Below, piece by piece: positions 24,501 through 33,024 of a DNA stretch of 64,000 nucleotides. The stretch's first letter is position 1, and each line of letters starts with the position of its first letter. This DNA is from Pedobacter fastidiosus (lineage in GTDB: Bacteria > Bacteroidota > Bacteroidia > Sphingobacteriales > Sphingobacteriaceae): assembly GCF_014306625.1 (NCBI RefSeq), contig NZ_JACRYL010000001.1, positions 1 through 64,000 of the forward strand. Direction: 5' to 3'. The position numbers were made by a program, and so were the translations under genes. The notes beneath the pieces are model-generated. The model worked only from the letters and a program-made list of their open reading frames with translations, searched no databases and was not told the origin of the DNA.

Positions 24501-25058
24501 TTAATGGTTCGGATTCAATAATCCGTAAATCTCGCTATCTAAAAACTGCCCTCTAAAATAAAAATCTTGTTTGAAATGAGCTTCTTTTACAAAACCATGT
24601 TTAATGAGCATTTTTCGTGAGGCATTGTTTTCTACATTAATATTTGCCTTGATAGTATGCAGATTCATGTCTCTGAAACCGAAATCGATTGTTCTTTTTA
24701 AGGCCTCAGAAATAATGCCTTTTCTCCAATAATCAGGGTGGAGCATGTAACCAATTTCTGCTCTGTGATTAGCAAAATCGGTTCGCCAGTAACCAATTGA
24801 GCCAATCATGTGGTTAGGATTTTCTTTCAGCGCAATAACCCAAGCCAAATTATCGCCGTTTTCAAAGCCATCGTTAAATGTGGTAATGAAAGTTTTAATT
24901 TCCAATAAATCTTTTGGCCTTTCACGGTCGATGTACTTCATTACCGTTTCATTGGTGCGCATGGCGAAAAGTGTTTCAGCATCAGAAAGATGATGCTCTC
25001 GAAGAATTAATCGCTCGGTTTCGAGGATTGGAAATTTAGTGAAGTTAAGGGTTAGCAT
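24501..25058 (-). CDS. GNAT-family N-acetyltransferase (RimJ/RimL-like)
   Basis: 185 aa. Begins with the RimJ-type opening FPILETERLILREHHLSDAETLF; the acetyl-CoA loop region is seen in IGYMLHPDYWRKGIISEALKRTIDFGF and the end in NNASRKMLIKHGFVKE. Such enzymes acetylate protein N-termini or small amines; the substrate is unknown. It starts 3 bp after the transposase stop, so it may be read from the same transcript. Confidence 0.88.
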   Translation of the reverse strand: MLTLNFTKFPILETERLILREHHLSDAETLFAMRTNETVMKYIDRERPKDLLEIKTFITTFNDGFENGDNLAWVIALKENPNHMIGSIGYWRTDFANHRAEIGYMLHPDYWRKGIISEALKRTIDFGFRDMNLHTIKANINVENNASRKMLIKHGFVKEAHFKQDFYFRGQFLDSEIYGLLNPNH

Positions 25059-25061
25059 TTT

Positions 25062-25496
25062 TTATTCTTTTCGTAATTCAAATTTATACTTATCGGCGAA
25101 CTCTTTTACTTCTTCTTCAAAAGATTTTTTGTTATGATGGTTCTCCTGATTTTTAATGTAATTACTGACAATCTCTAAGCTTGATTCACCAACGGAAACC
25201 GCAAAATAATCATCTTGCCACATAAAGGTTTCGTCGGTTAATTTATTTTTATTTATCCAATGGGCTGATTCGCCTTTAATTAGTTGTGCAATTTTAGCTA
25301 TACTTTGTTCTTTTCCTATAGATATCAAGCAGTGCAAATGTTCTGTATAACCATTAATAGCTTTCAGGAAAATTGATTTCTCCTTACAGTTTTCAATTAT
25401 GTGGCTTTGAAGTTGATAGCGGATGTTCTTTGTTAAATAGGGATGTCGGTTTTTAGTTGAGAACACCAAGTGAACCCAAATTTTTACATACGACAT
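25062..25496 (-). CDS. IS200-like Y1 (RAYT-type) transposase
   Basis: 144 aa, intact. The HUH pair is seen in HLHCLISI and the nucleophile Tyr in VSNYIKNQENHH; the start YVKIWVHLVFSTKNRHPYLT is typical of the Y1_Tnp (TnpA/RAYT) family, which cuts and joins single-stranded DNA at hairpins. There is no tnpB partner. A REP-like hairpin array lies immediately upstream (25507-25813), the hallmark of domesticated REP-associated transposases. No comparable hairpins lie on its downstream side, where GNAT starts 3 bp later. Confidence 0.88.
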   Translation of the reverse strand: MSYVKIWVHLVFSTKNRHPYLTKNIRYQLQSHIIENCKEKSIFLKAINGYTEHLHCLISIGKEQSIAKIAQLIKGESAHWINKNKLTDETFMWQDDYFAVSVGESSLEIVSNYIKNQENHHNKKSFEEEVKEFADKYKFELRKE

Positions 25497-25504
25497 ATTT
25501 TAAA

Positions 25505-25784
25505 GTTTGGCTAAAGCCAATGTAGTGATTTATTTTTATTCCGTCGGCTGAAGCCAGACGGCAAAGAAATGGATTGTTCAGATAGCGATTTTATTATAGC
25601 TGTGGTAAGATATTTATTGCCGTTGGTTTCAACCAACGGTTTGAGTTTGGCTAAAGCCAATGTAGTGATTTATTTTTATTCCGTCGGCTGAAGCCAGACG
25701 GCAAAGAAATGGATGGTGCAAATAGCTATTTATTACAGCCATGGTTTAATATTCATGGCCGTTGGTTTCAACCAACGGTCAAAG
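25505..25784. repeat. Tandem 140-bp REP-like repeat, two units
   Basis: Unit 1 is 25505-25644, unit 2 is 25645-25784; the first 70 bp are identical and the rest diverged. Each unit holds three hairpins: TTGGC-TAAA-GCCAA (25507, 25647), CCGTC-GGC-TGAA-GCC-A-GACGG (25541, 25681) and CCGTTGG-TTTCAA-CCAACGG (25620, 25759). It lies directly upstream of the Y1 transposase and covers most of the gap to the addB-like gene. Confidence 0.88.
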
Positions 25785-25799
25785 GACAATAAGTAAAAA

Positions 25800-25813
25800 T
25801 CGGCTTCAGCCGA
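25800..25813. repeat. Single REP-like hairpin at the end of the array
   Basis: TCGGC-TTCA-GCCGA, the reverse form of the GGC-TGAA-GCC core of the array. It ends 1 bp before the stop codon of the addB-like gene. Confidence 0.7.
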
Positions 25814-25814
25814 T

Positions 25815-28679
25815 CTACTTCCCAAACAGCGTTTTATAAATCGAATACTTATAATTATCTGGAATTTCACTAGCCTTAAAATATGGCGAACCAAAAAGCT
25901 CAGCAAGTTTTTCTTTCAGTTTGGCCAAAAATATGGGCTTAATTTCTTCAAGGAAATCGCCACGCAAAACTTGCCTGTTAGATCTAAACCACACACCACC
26001 AAAAGCCGGATCGTTCATTGTTTTTACGATATACAAATTCGGTTCGACACAAGTTTTACCAGAAAATTGTTCATAAGCAAAGGTGTAAAGTAAGGTTTGA
26101 ATTAACGCTTTATTGATGTGTTTTCCATCAGAATTGAAAAGTTCATCAACATCCTTAAAAGCCAATTTATCACTTCCTGTTTTGTAATCGACGATTTTTG
26201 TAACGCCATCTTTAACATCAACCCTATCAATATAACCGAATATTTTTACGCTTTCCTCTTTCCCGTTTAGCGGGAAACTAATTACCGCCTCCACCTTTTG
26301 CTCCAAACTAATAATGGTAAAAGGTGCTTGAGAAATATCTTGATTGAGGATAATATTTACATAAGCATCAACAATGGCAAGAATCACTTTTTGCATGCCT
26401 TTATATTCCATCACCAAATCCGGATGTTTAAACATCACCGCATTAAAAGCTTTCTGGATTAACTTAGGCACATTTTTTATTTGCTCATTAATGCGTTCGG
26501 CGGTAATTTCTGATTGCCTTAAATCTTGATAGAAATATTCCATCACTTTGTGCAAAATGGAACCAATTTCATTCGCCTCAACAACTGCGCTGATTTCTTT
26601 TGGCTCTTTAATTCCGGCAATATAGTTGAAGAAAAAATCTATAGGGTTGGAAATATATTGCGTTAAAGCCGATGGAGATAGAATTTTCTTTTTATCGAGA
26701 TACTTTTGCAACGTTTCCTGAATAAAAGCATTTCCAGTTTTCTCAATCTGAACTTCCTTAAATGATTCCGTTTTTACATCGAGATTTAGCTCGTTATAAG
26801 TAAACTCAAAACCACTTTCATATTCCAGTTGCTTTAAAATTCTGCTGGCCTCACCAGATGTAGATTCATCGGTTAAACTGTTGTAAACGAAGTTGATATT
26901 CTTCGCTCTTTGCATTAATCTGTAAACCATGTAAGATGAAATGGCATCAAGATTTTCCAAAACCGGCAAGCCATAAACCCTGCGAATAGAATCCGGAATG
27001 AAACTATTACCGATTGAAGATTTAGGTATAATACCTTCATTAAAGCCCAAAATTACAACTTTATCAAAGTTTAGGTTTCTGGTTTCGAGTAATCCCATCA
27101 CTTGTATTCCATTTAACGGATCTCCAGAAAGCGGAACCGCAATGGCTTGCAATGATTTCTGAACCAAGTAAATCACAAAAGGAATTTCCTCTTTTCCAAT
27201 ATGATTACTGAAAGTATCATGCAATCTATTTAACTCTTGAATGGTTTTTACAAACAGTTCAGCATCAATTTTCTTTAATGTTTTTGCGTTCGATAATCTG
27301 GTTAAAACGAAATCCAAAACATCCAACAAATTGGTTACCACGTGCTGAGGATTATCGATTTTCTTATAAAAAGCCTCGAATAAACCACTTTGTCTGAGCA
27401 AACGTTTATGGTCAATTTCAACTTTGTTTTCTTCCAACAGAGCAGTTAAAATTTTATCACGCATTTTTTGCGTTAAACCAGTTAATGGATGGGTTAAAAA
27501 TGCCTCGACATTTTTGTAGGTTACTTTATCGGCTTGTAAAATTTCCAGCTGACTGGTTAACCATAAATCGACCAAGCCAAAAATGCTCGAGGTTGATAAG
27601 GCAAAACCCATGGTTACGTTTAGGTCGATTGCCGAACCATTAAAAGTAGTTGGGATGGTTTGTAGAGTTGGAATCAGCAAACTTTCATCAGCTAAAACCA
27701 CAACGGTTTTGCCAACACTTTCTGCATCTGTATAATCCTCCTCTAAAATATTATTCAGAATTTTTGCTTGTGCCGATTGCCCCTGAACTTTGAAAACGTT
27801 CACATGATGTTCGCCAGTTTTCATCAAGCTTTCTTGATTTGCAAATACGTTTTTTAAACCTATTTGATTTAGGTTTTTCCGCAAGAATAAACCAGCCTCT
27901 TGTGAGGCATCGTCCAAGTAATAAGTATCTGCATCGAAGTAAAATATCGCCCTATCTGCCTCTTGTAATTGAGTAAATATTTTTGCCTCGGCGCTACTTA
28001 GCGCATTGAAACCAACGAAAACAACTTTTCCCTTATCAAAATTTGAAATAAATTCTTGATGGTTCGTAATATCATCTGCCAAATGGCGGTAAACAGAACC
28101 GTTTGTTAAATAGCCTTGTTCTTTAAGCGTAGCATGAAATTTATGATAAAGCTTAGGCATTCTACGCCACATTTTTATAAATAATTCCTGCTGTTTTTTG
28201 TGTTTTCCTTCCGAGTAGGAGGTCCAGAATTGAGAGAGAAATTCATATTGTTCAGGACTTAAATAATCGAATTCTTTGTTGATAACGGAGATGTCTTCTA
28301 AATCGCGATACAGTTTTTCGGCATCAACCAAATCTGCATCAATTTGGTTAAAATCGCTTAAAATAATTTTGGCTAAGGGAAAAAATTTATGACTGGAAAT
28401 GGTTTCCAATTTTTCTTCGGCTAAAAGTTGATTGTAGATTCTATGCAGTGTGAAAAACTGCAAATAGAAATCGGCGATTTTATAACTTGTTGAGCAGGCA
28501 AAAAACTCTTGTATGGTAAAAAACGACGGACTAAAAAAAGGCTTGCCAATTAAATCTGCAAAGTGTTTTTGTAAGTAAGCTGCTGGTCGTTTATTATTAA
28601 AAACAATGGCGCAGTTTTCCAGTTGATTTCCAAATTTTGCAACTAAATCTTCGGCAACTTCTTGTAAGAATGGTTTCAT
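25815..28679 (-). CDS. AddB-like PD-(D/E)XK nuclease/helicase-fold subunit
   Basis: 954 aa. The C-terminal quarter holds a RecB-type nuclease domain: LSPSALTQYISNPIDFFFNY, EIGSILHKVMEYFYQ, and GYIDRVDVKDGVTKIVDYKTGS with the catalytic Asp...DYK core. The N-terminal part resembles a degenerate UvrD fold (VVILGFNEGIIPKSSIGNSF). Together with the upstream UvrD/RecB-like gene it forms an AddAB-type complex that resects double-strand breaks for recombination. I see no clear four-Cys iron-sulphur cluster of Bacillus AddB. 156 bp of repeat DNA separate it from its partner. Confidence 0.85.
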   Translation of the reverse strand: MKPFLQEVAEDLVAKFGNQLENCAIVFNNKRPAAYLQKHFADLIGKPFFSPSFFTIQEFFACSTSYKIADFYLQFFTLHRIYNQLLAEEKLETISSHKFFPLAKIILSDFNQIDADLVDAEKLYRDLEDISVINKEFDYLSPEQYEFLSQFWTSYSEGKHKKQQELFIKMWRRMPKLYHKFHATLKEQGYLTNGSVYRHLADDITNHQEFISNFDKGKVVFVGFNALSSAEAKIFTQLQEADRAIFYFDADTYYLDDASQEAGLFLRKNLNQIGLKNVFANQESLMKTGEHHVNVFKVQGQSAQAKILNNILEEDYTDAESVGKTVVVLADESLLIPTLQTIPTTFNGSAIDLNVTMGFALSTSSIFGLVDLWLTSQLEILQADKVTYKNVEAFLTHPLTGLTQKMRDKILTALLEENKVEIDHKRLLRQSGLFEAFYKKIDNPQHVVTNLLDVLDFVLTRLSNAKTLKKIDAELFVKTIQELNRLHDTFSNHIGKEEIPFVIYLVQKSLQAIAVPLSGDPLNGIQVMGLLETRNLNFDKVVILGFNEGIIPKSSIGNSFIPDSIRRVYGLPVLENLDAISSYMVYRLMQRAKNINFVYNSLTDESTSGEASRILKQLEYESGFEFTYNELNLDVKTESFKEVQIEKTGNAFIQETLQKYLDKKKILSPSALTQYISNPIDFFFNYIAGIKEPKEISAVVEANEIGSILHKVMEYFYQDLRQSEITAERINEQIKNVPKLIQKAFNAVMFKHPDLVMEYKGMQKVILAIVDAYVNIILNQDISQAPFTIISLEQKVEAVISFPLNGKEESVKIFGYIDRVDVKDGVTKIVDYKTGSDKLAFKDVDELFNSDGKHINKALIQTLLYTFAYEQFSGKTCVEPNLYIVKTMNDPAFGGVWFRSNRQVLRGDFLEEIKPIFLAKLKEKLAELFGSPYFKASEIPDNYKYSIYKTLFGK

Positions 28680-28733
28680 TGTTTGATATAAGAATTTAGA
28701 TATGAGATAAAAATAAAAGGCACCTTTCCAAAT

Positions 28734-28797
28734 GAGATTGCTTCGTTCCTCGCAATGACGGTTGGGCGGTCGTCATTGCGAGGCACGAAGCAATCTT
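28734..28797. repeat. Palindromic repeat between the addA- and addB-like genes
   Basis: Arms AGATTGCTTCGTTCCTCGCA..ATGACG and CGTCATTGCGAGGCACGAAG..CAATCT pair at 25 of 26 positions around a 10-nt loop. Because the two genes are probably one operon, the mRNA would contain a large hairpin here. Confidence 0.85.
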
Positions 28798-28835
28798 AAA
28801 GCGTATATTACTAAATTTCATGAGATTCTTCATAA

Positions 28836-31800
28836 CTATACTAATTTCAACTTGCCTTTAACTGCATAAAAAAGATAAGTTTTAATGTTTTTATAACCCA
28901 TTTCCGAAAGCAACATTCTGTATTTATCAACTTGTTGAGTGTGTTTATCACTTTCCTCCAATGTAAATTTATAATCTAAAATAATTACTTCATCTGCATT
29001 AATTAGTACTCGATCTGGCCGATGCAATTTACCATTCGCATCAATTATATTTTTTTCGGTGATGCTCTCTGTCGCTCTATTTAGGATTTCTTTTAACTCT
29101 GGATTATTTAATACTTCCAAAGCAGAATCAATCAGTTTTTGCTTTTCTTCTTCCTTAATAATGCCCTGTAAAACAAGGTTTGTAGTGTAATCATCAACAC
29201 CTTTTTCGGTACTGGCGCTTGCTAAAATATCGTGCAACAACGAGCCTCTTCTTCCAGATTTTTCAACATTTACCAAGTGTTTTAAATGCTTTTCTTCTGA
29301 TGGAATATAAAGTTCTGATAGCCGAGTTGTAGTTGGATAACTTTTTAGATTGATGAAATTAAGTTCCTCAATCTTATTTTCGAAAGGCATATAATCTACA
29401 ATTTCGTAAACGCCATTTTCATCGAACTGATCGTTAAAAGTAAGATTAATAACATCGCCCATATTTGATAAATTGACCTCTTTATTCCCTTTTGGCTCAG
29501 CTTTACCCATTGTAGCGATATAGAGATAATCTTTTGAACGGGTTGTAGCCACATAAAGCATGTTTAAAGCGTCCATATTGTTGTAAAGCAATTCTTCGTA
29601 ATAAGCTTTCGCGATGGAAGAATCTGCCAATGCCTCATTATATTTCAGCGGAATTCCACGAAGCTCTTTATAAACAGTATCTTCTGATGATACCCAAAAA
29701 GTTGAATTCGTTTTGCCTTTCACTTCCCAATTACAAAAAGGAACGAATACTGCCCTAAAAGCCAAACCTTTAGATTTATGAATGGTAATAATTTGAATTG
29801 CATCTGCACCCTCAGGCGATGGCAAAGATTTTTTCACGCCATCTTCATCCCACCAAGTTAGAAACGAAATAATACCTTTCTCGCCTAATCTGCCTGCATT
29901 TGCCGTTAAATCTCTGAAAGCCAAAAGATACGGTAGATGCTGAGTAAGATTTTTAATGTCATAAGCCTCAATCAATATCTCTACCAATTCTGGCAAAGGA
30001 AGTTGTGACCACGATTGCCAATTTTCGCAAAGCGATTTAGGTAGAACATTGCTCAAATTGCTTAGCGAAGCATTAATTAAATTTAAATAATGATTTGCAT
30101 TTGCCTCTTTTTCATGCAATGAATGATACAATGCGATGCAATTTGCTTTATATAAAGCCGTTTGCGCATCCAAACCAATTAATGTTTTTAAGGTATTGAT
30201 GATGAGTTGAACGGCAGAGTTATTCGAAATCATTAAGGCATCGCCAGAAAGCACAGGTAATTTTTGCTCCATCAATTTTTGAACGGTAAGCAACGCCTCA
30301 CTGTTCGATCGGACCAAAATGGCGATGTCTTTTAAGGCATAATTTTGTTCATCCTTTAAGTAAAAAATTTCTTCAATAACATCATTTAAAGCAAGATCCC
30401 GAAAAACAGTTTCAGAGAAACGACTTTCTTCTGGAGCATGATCTTTGCTGAATTTTTTAATTTTTATTGTACCGCCTTTCGAAGTATTTGTGGCGAAGTT
30501 TTGAGTTGAGCCCCTGTAAATATCTGTAATTATCGAATCGTAATTTTGAATATTCCACCAGCCAGAAATACTTTCGGGTTTGCTTGCTAAGTTTTGGTTT
30601 AATTCATTTTGTAACGTTATCGGAATAGAACGATAAAGGAAATTATTAAACGTAATAATATTCTCCGCACTGCGATAATTCTCTTCTAAACTTTCTTCGA
30701 TAACATTATGTGCGCCAACATCTGTTTTGGCATGTTTGTGCAAAATGTTCCAATCACCGTTTCGCCAGCGATAAATAGATTGCTTGGTATCGCCAACAAT
30801 TAAATGATCGGTTAAATCTAAACTTGGCGTGGCAATCGCATTGGTTAAAAGCGATTTAAAACTTCCCCACTGACTCGTTGAAGTATCTTGAAATTCATCA
30901 AACAAAAAATTTCGGTATCTGTTGCCAACTTTTTCCCAAATAAAAGATGGATTGTCGCCAGCATCTTCCGTAATTCCGGAGATTAATTTCTGCGCATCGC
31001 TGATTAAAAGATTATCATTTTCTGCTCTATATTCTTTTAGCAACACCGCAATTTCTTGCATCAACCTTAAATAATAAAGGTTTTTATTGAAAGCGATAGC
31101 AAGTTGATATTTTGGTAAATGCTCTAGATAATGTGTCTTTATTTTTTGCAAAATCGGATTTACGGTTTCAAATGCCTCGGGTACGTTTGCGTTCTTTTGA
31201 AACCATTCTTCTGGTTCATCAATAAGATTAAATATGGGTTCTATTTTAGAGAAATCACCTCGGGCAACTATAATTAGCTTAGTCAGCGGACTCCGAGATT
31301 TTCCTTTCAGTTGATCGTTTTCTACGCCTAAAACTTCAAATGCTTCGTGCGCATCGGTTGCCAGTTGAATAATTTCACTCTCGAAATTTTTGATTTCATC
31401 TTTGGTAACGCTGATGTATTTCTTAAAAAGTTCATCAATATTTTCCAAGCCCAATTCTTCAACAGCAGATTCAAAAATCTGGAATCGCTCTGAGAAAATT
31501 TCTCCAATGAGGTTGTAAAGTTCTATTTTATAATTCCAGCTTTTGTTATCACTGATGCGTTCGATGGCTAAATCTATTATCCATTGCAAAAGCTGTTTGT
31601 TATCGTTTAAAGCCTCGTCAAGTTTGTTTACCAAGTCATCTTTAACCTTATCATAATTCATTTCCAAATTATAATCGGCATTTAAGCCAAGCTCAAAAGC
31701 GAAACCACGGATTACTTTTTGTACGAAACCATCAATGGTGCTCACCGAAAATCGACTGTAATCATGCAGTATTTTACGGTAGATTTTATCGGCCTTAACT

Positions 31801-32072
31801 TGTAATTCTTGAGCGCTTAATTGCGAATAAGCTACCAGAATGAGCTTGCGATAATCTTCAATTTTCTTTGATGGATTTCCTTGGGCTAAACCTACAAGCA
31901 CTTCCAAAATTCTCGATTTCATTTCTTCGGTAGCCTTGTTGGTAAAGGTTACAGCTAAAATTTCCCGGTATTTGTTATCGCCAGAAAAAAGTAAAGTGAG
32001 GTAATGTGCAGTTAAACTGAACGTTTTACCGGAACCAGCAGAGGCTTGAAGAATTTTGAGGGGTTTATTCAT
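28836..32072 (-). CDS. AddA-like UvrD/RecB helicase-nuclease
   Basis: 1078 aa. Superfamily 1 helicase: Walker A ASAGSGKT at residues 10-17, motif Ia LAVTFTNKATEEMKSRI, Walker B with QDTS (NFLFDEFQDTSTSQW), GDTKQSIYRWRNGD, then IITIHKSKGLAFRAVFVPF and MLYVATTRSKDYLYI (motifs V-VI). The C-terminus carries a RecB-type nuclease, GSLLHDILA, RPDRVLINADEVIILDYKFT. It translocates on DNA and degrades ends during double-strand-break repair with the following AddB-like protein. Length and domain order match AddA. Confidence 0.9.
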   Translation of the reverse strand: MNKPLKILQASAGSGKTFSLTAHYLTLLFSGDNKYREILAVTFTNKATEEMKSRILEVLVGLAQGNPSKKIEDYRKLILVAYSQLSAQELQVKADKIYRKILHDYSRFSVSTIDGFVQKVIRGFAFELGLNADYNLEMNYDKVKDDLVNKLDEALNDNKQLLQWIIDLAIERISDNKSWNYKIELYNLIGEIFSERFQIFESAVEELGLENIDELFKKYISVTKDEIKNFESEIIQLATDAHEAFEVLGVENDQLKGKSRSPLTKLIIVARGDFSKIEPIFNLIDEPEEWFQKNANVPEAFETVNPILQKIKTHYLEHLPKYQLAIAFNKNLYYLRLMQEIAVLLKEYRAENDNLLISDAQKLISGITEDAGDNPSFIWEKVGNRYRNFLFDEFQDTSTSQWGSFKSLLTNAIATPSLDLTDHLIVGDTKQSIYRWRNGDWNILHKHAKTDVGAHNVIEESLEENYRSAENIITFNNFLYRSIPITLQNELNQNLASKPESISGWWNIQNYDSIITDIYRGSTQNFATNTSKGGTIKIKKFSKDHAPEESRFSETVFRDLALNDVIEEIFYLKDEQNYALKDIAILVRSNSEALLTVQKLMEQKLPVLSGDALMISNNSAVQLIINTLKTLIGLDAQTALYKANCIALYHSLHEKEANANHYLNLINASLSNLSNVLPKSLCENWQSWSQLPLPELVEILIEAYDIKNLTQHLPYLLAFRDLTANAGRLGEKGIISFLTWWDEDGVKKSLPSPEGADAIQIITIHKSKGLAFRAVFVPFCNWEVKGKTNSTFWVSSEDTVYKELRGIPLKYNEALADSSIAKAYYEELLYNNMDALNMLYVATTRSKDYLYIATMGKAEPKGNKEVNLSNMGDVINLTFNDQFDENGVYEIVDYMPFENKIEELNFINLKSYPTTTRLSELYIPSEEKHLKHLVNVEKSGRRGSLLHDILASASTEKGVDDYTTNLVLQGIIKEEEKQKLIDSALEVLNNPELKEILNRATESITEKNIIDANGKLHRPDRVLINADEVIILDYKFTLEESDKHTQQVDKYRMLLSEMGYKNIKTYLFYAVKGKLKLV

Positions 32073-32123
32073 TTATTGTTTCCTCTTTGATGCCCGCGGG
32101 CGGGTTTTAATTTATTGTTTTTT

Positions 32124-32174
32124 AACACCCCGTCTGCTTCGCATCCACCCCTCTAAAAGAGGGGAATGTTGGGA
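32124..32174. repeat. Palindromic repeat family P, copy R2 (reverse)
   Basis: AACACCCCGTC, a small hairpin region (TGCTTCGCA), then CCCCTCTAAAAGAGGGG. It forms an inverted pair with R3, 70 bp away. Confidence 0.85.
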
Positions 32175-32241
32175 GCATAGACTAGCATGCATTTAATTGG
32201 CTTCTTGTAACTTTAGGCGTCAGGGTTTTTCTGCACTTTGT

Positions 32242-32282
32242 ATTCCCCTCTTTTAGAGGGGTGCCCGCAGGGCGGGGTGTTT
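32242..32282. repeat. Palindromic repeat family P, copy R3 (forward)
   Basis: CCCCTCTTTTAGAGGGG, GCCCGCAGGGC hairpin, GGGGTGTTT. It ends 10 bp before the DUF559 stop codon. Confidence 0.85.
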
Positions 32283-32291
32283 CTATTTATA

Positions 32292-32807
32292 TTACCCCGA
32301 ACCAATTCCATATTCCTTAATAATATATTCTTCCAGTCCCATTCTTACAAAATCCATATTTTTCATCACATCATCAACAGTAATTCTGTAAACCTTTAAT
32401 CCTAAGGAAATAAAATATTCCTCTCTAACTCTATCGTAGAGTTCCTTATCGTCATGACTAGCGCCGTCAATTTCGATTACTAAACCTAATTTTTTGATAT
32501 AAAAATCGACTATATAATTTCCAATAATTCTCTGTCTATCGAAATCGATATTGTGAAATCTCTTTTTTGTGATTTGCATCCAGAATAGAACTTCAGGCAA
32601 ATTTTCTGCATACCGCAATGATTTAGATCTATCCTTTAAATTAATATTATAAGGGAGGTTTAACTTTGGTTTGTGATATACAATTATATTATTAATGAGG
32701 TAGTAATTTTCTGATGATTGCGCCTTATTAACCACCCCGTCCTGCGGACACCCCTCCAATGGAGGGGAATTGCGTGATGCAAAACCTGCAGGATCGAAAT
32801 TTTTCAT
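32292..32807 (-). CDS. DUF559 (Vsr/PD-(D/E)XK-like) endonuclease-domain protein
   Basis: 171 aa. The DUF559 domain covers about 58-165: LRYAENLPEVLFWMQITKKR, IIGNYIVDFYIKKLGLVIEIDG with the catalytic Asp and ExD-like positions, and LGLKVYRITVDDVMKN. Such proteins resemble very-short-patch-repair nucleases; their biological role is not established. Residues 9-30 (RNSPPLEGCPQDGVV) are encoded by palindromic repeat R4, so the real start may lie further in; no good ATG is seen there, only codons such as the TTA-ATT-AAT run near 32700. The gene sits between two inverted repeat pairs. Confidence 0.78.
   Translation of the reverse strand: MKNFDPAGFASRNSPPLEGCPQDGVVNKAQSSENYYLINNIIVYHKPKLNLPYNINLKDRSKSLRYAENLPEVLFWMQITKKRFHNIDFDRQRIIGNYIVDFYIKKLGLVIEIDGASHDDKELYDRVREEYFISLGLKVYRITVDDVMKNMDFVRMGLEEYIIKEYGIGSG
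32731..32770. repeat. Palindromic repeat family P, copy R4 (reverse), inside DUF559 5' end
   Basis: ACCACCCCGTC, CTGCGGAC hairpin, then CCCCTCCAATGGAGGGG. Compared with R1-R3 the stem has C-G where they have T-A, a compensatory change. Confidence 0.85.
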
Positions 32808-32835
32808 TTAAGTAATTTTTTAGGCAGTGGGTTTT

Positions 32836-32877
32836 ATTCCCCTCCTTTGGAGGGGTGCCTGGTAAGGCGGGGTGGTT
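32836..32877. repeat. Palindromic repeat family P, copy R5 (forward)
   Basis: CCCCTCCTTTGGAGGGG, GCCTGGTAAGGC hairpin, GGGGTGGTT. It forms an inverted pair with R4. The rest of 32878-32994 shows no feature. Confidence 0.85.
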
Positions 32878-32994
32878 CTAAATTATTTACTAATACAGTG
32901 TTTTCTTTTTACAACACCTAACTTACAACAATTTAAAACTTCTCCGAAATAAGGATATTAACAATCTGTTAAAAAAAACGACCATTTAGATGCC

Positions 32995-33018
32995 TTGGTT
33001 CGTGTCTCCACGAACCAA
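32995..33018 (-). terminator. Hairpin after tcdA
   Basis: TTGGTTCGTG-TCTC-CACGAACCAA, perfect 10-bp stem, 6 bp beyond the tcdA stop. No T-run follows on the minus strand, so termination is not certain. Confidence 0.5.
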
Positions 33019-33024
33019 ATAAAG

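Noticed and set aside
25505-25784. CRISPR-like tandem array
   Set aside because: The repeat unit is 140 bp with internal hairpins, occurs only twice and has no unique spacers; no cas genes are nearby. It is a REP-type array.
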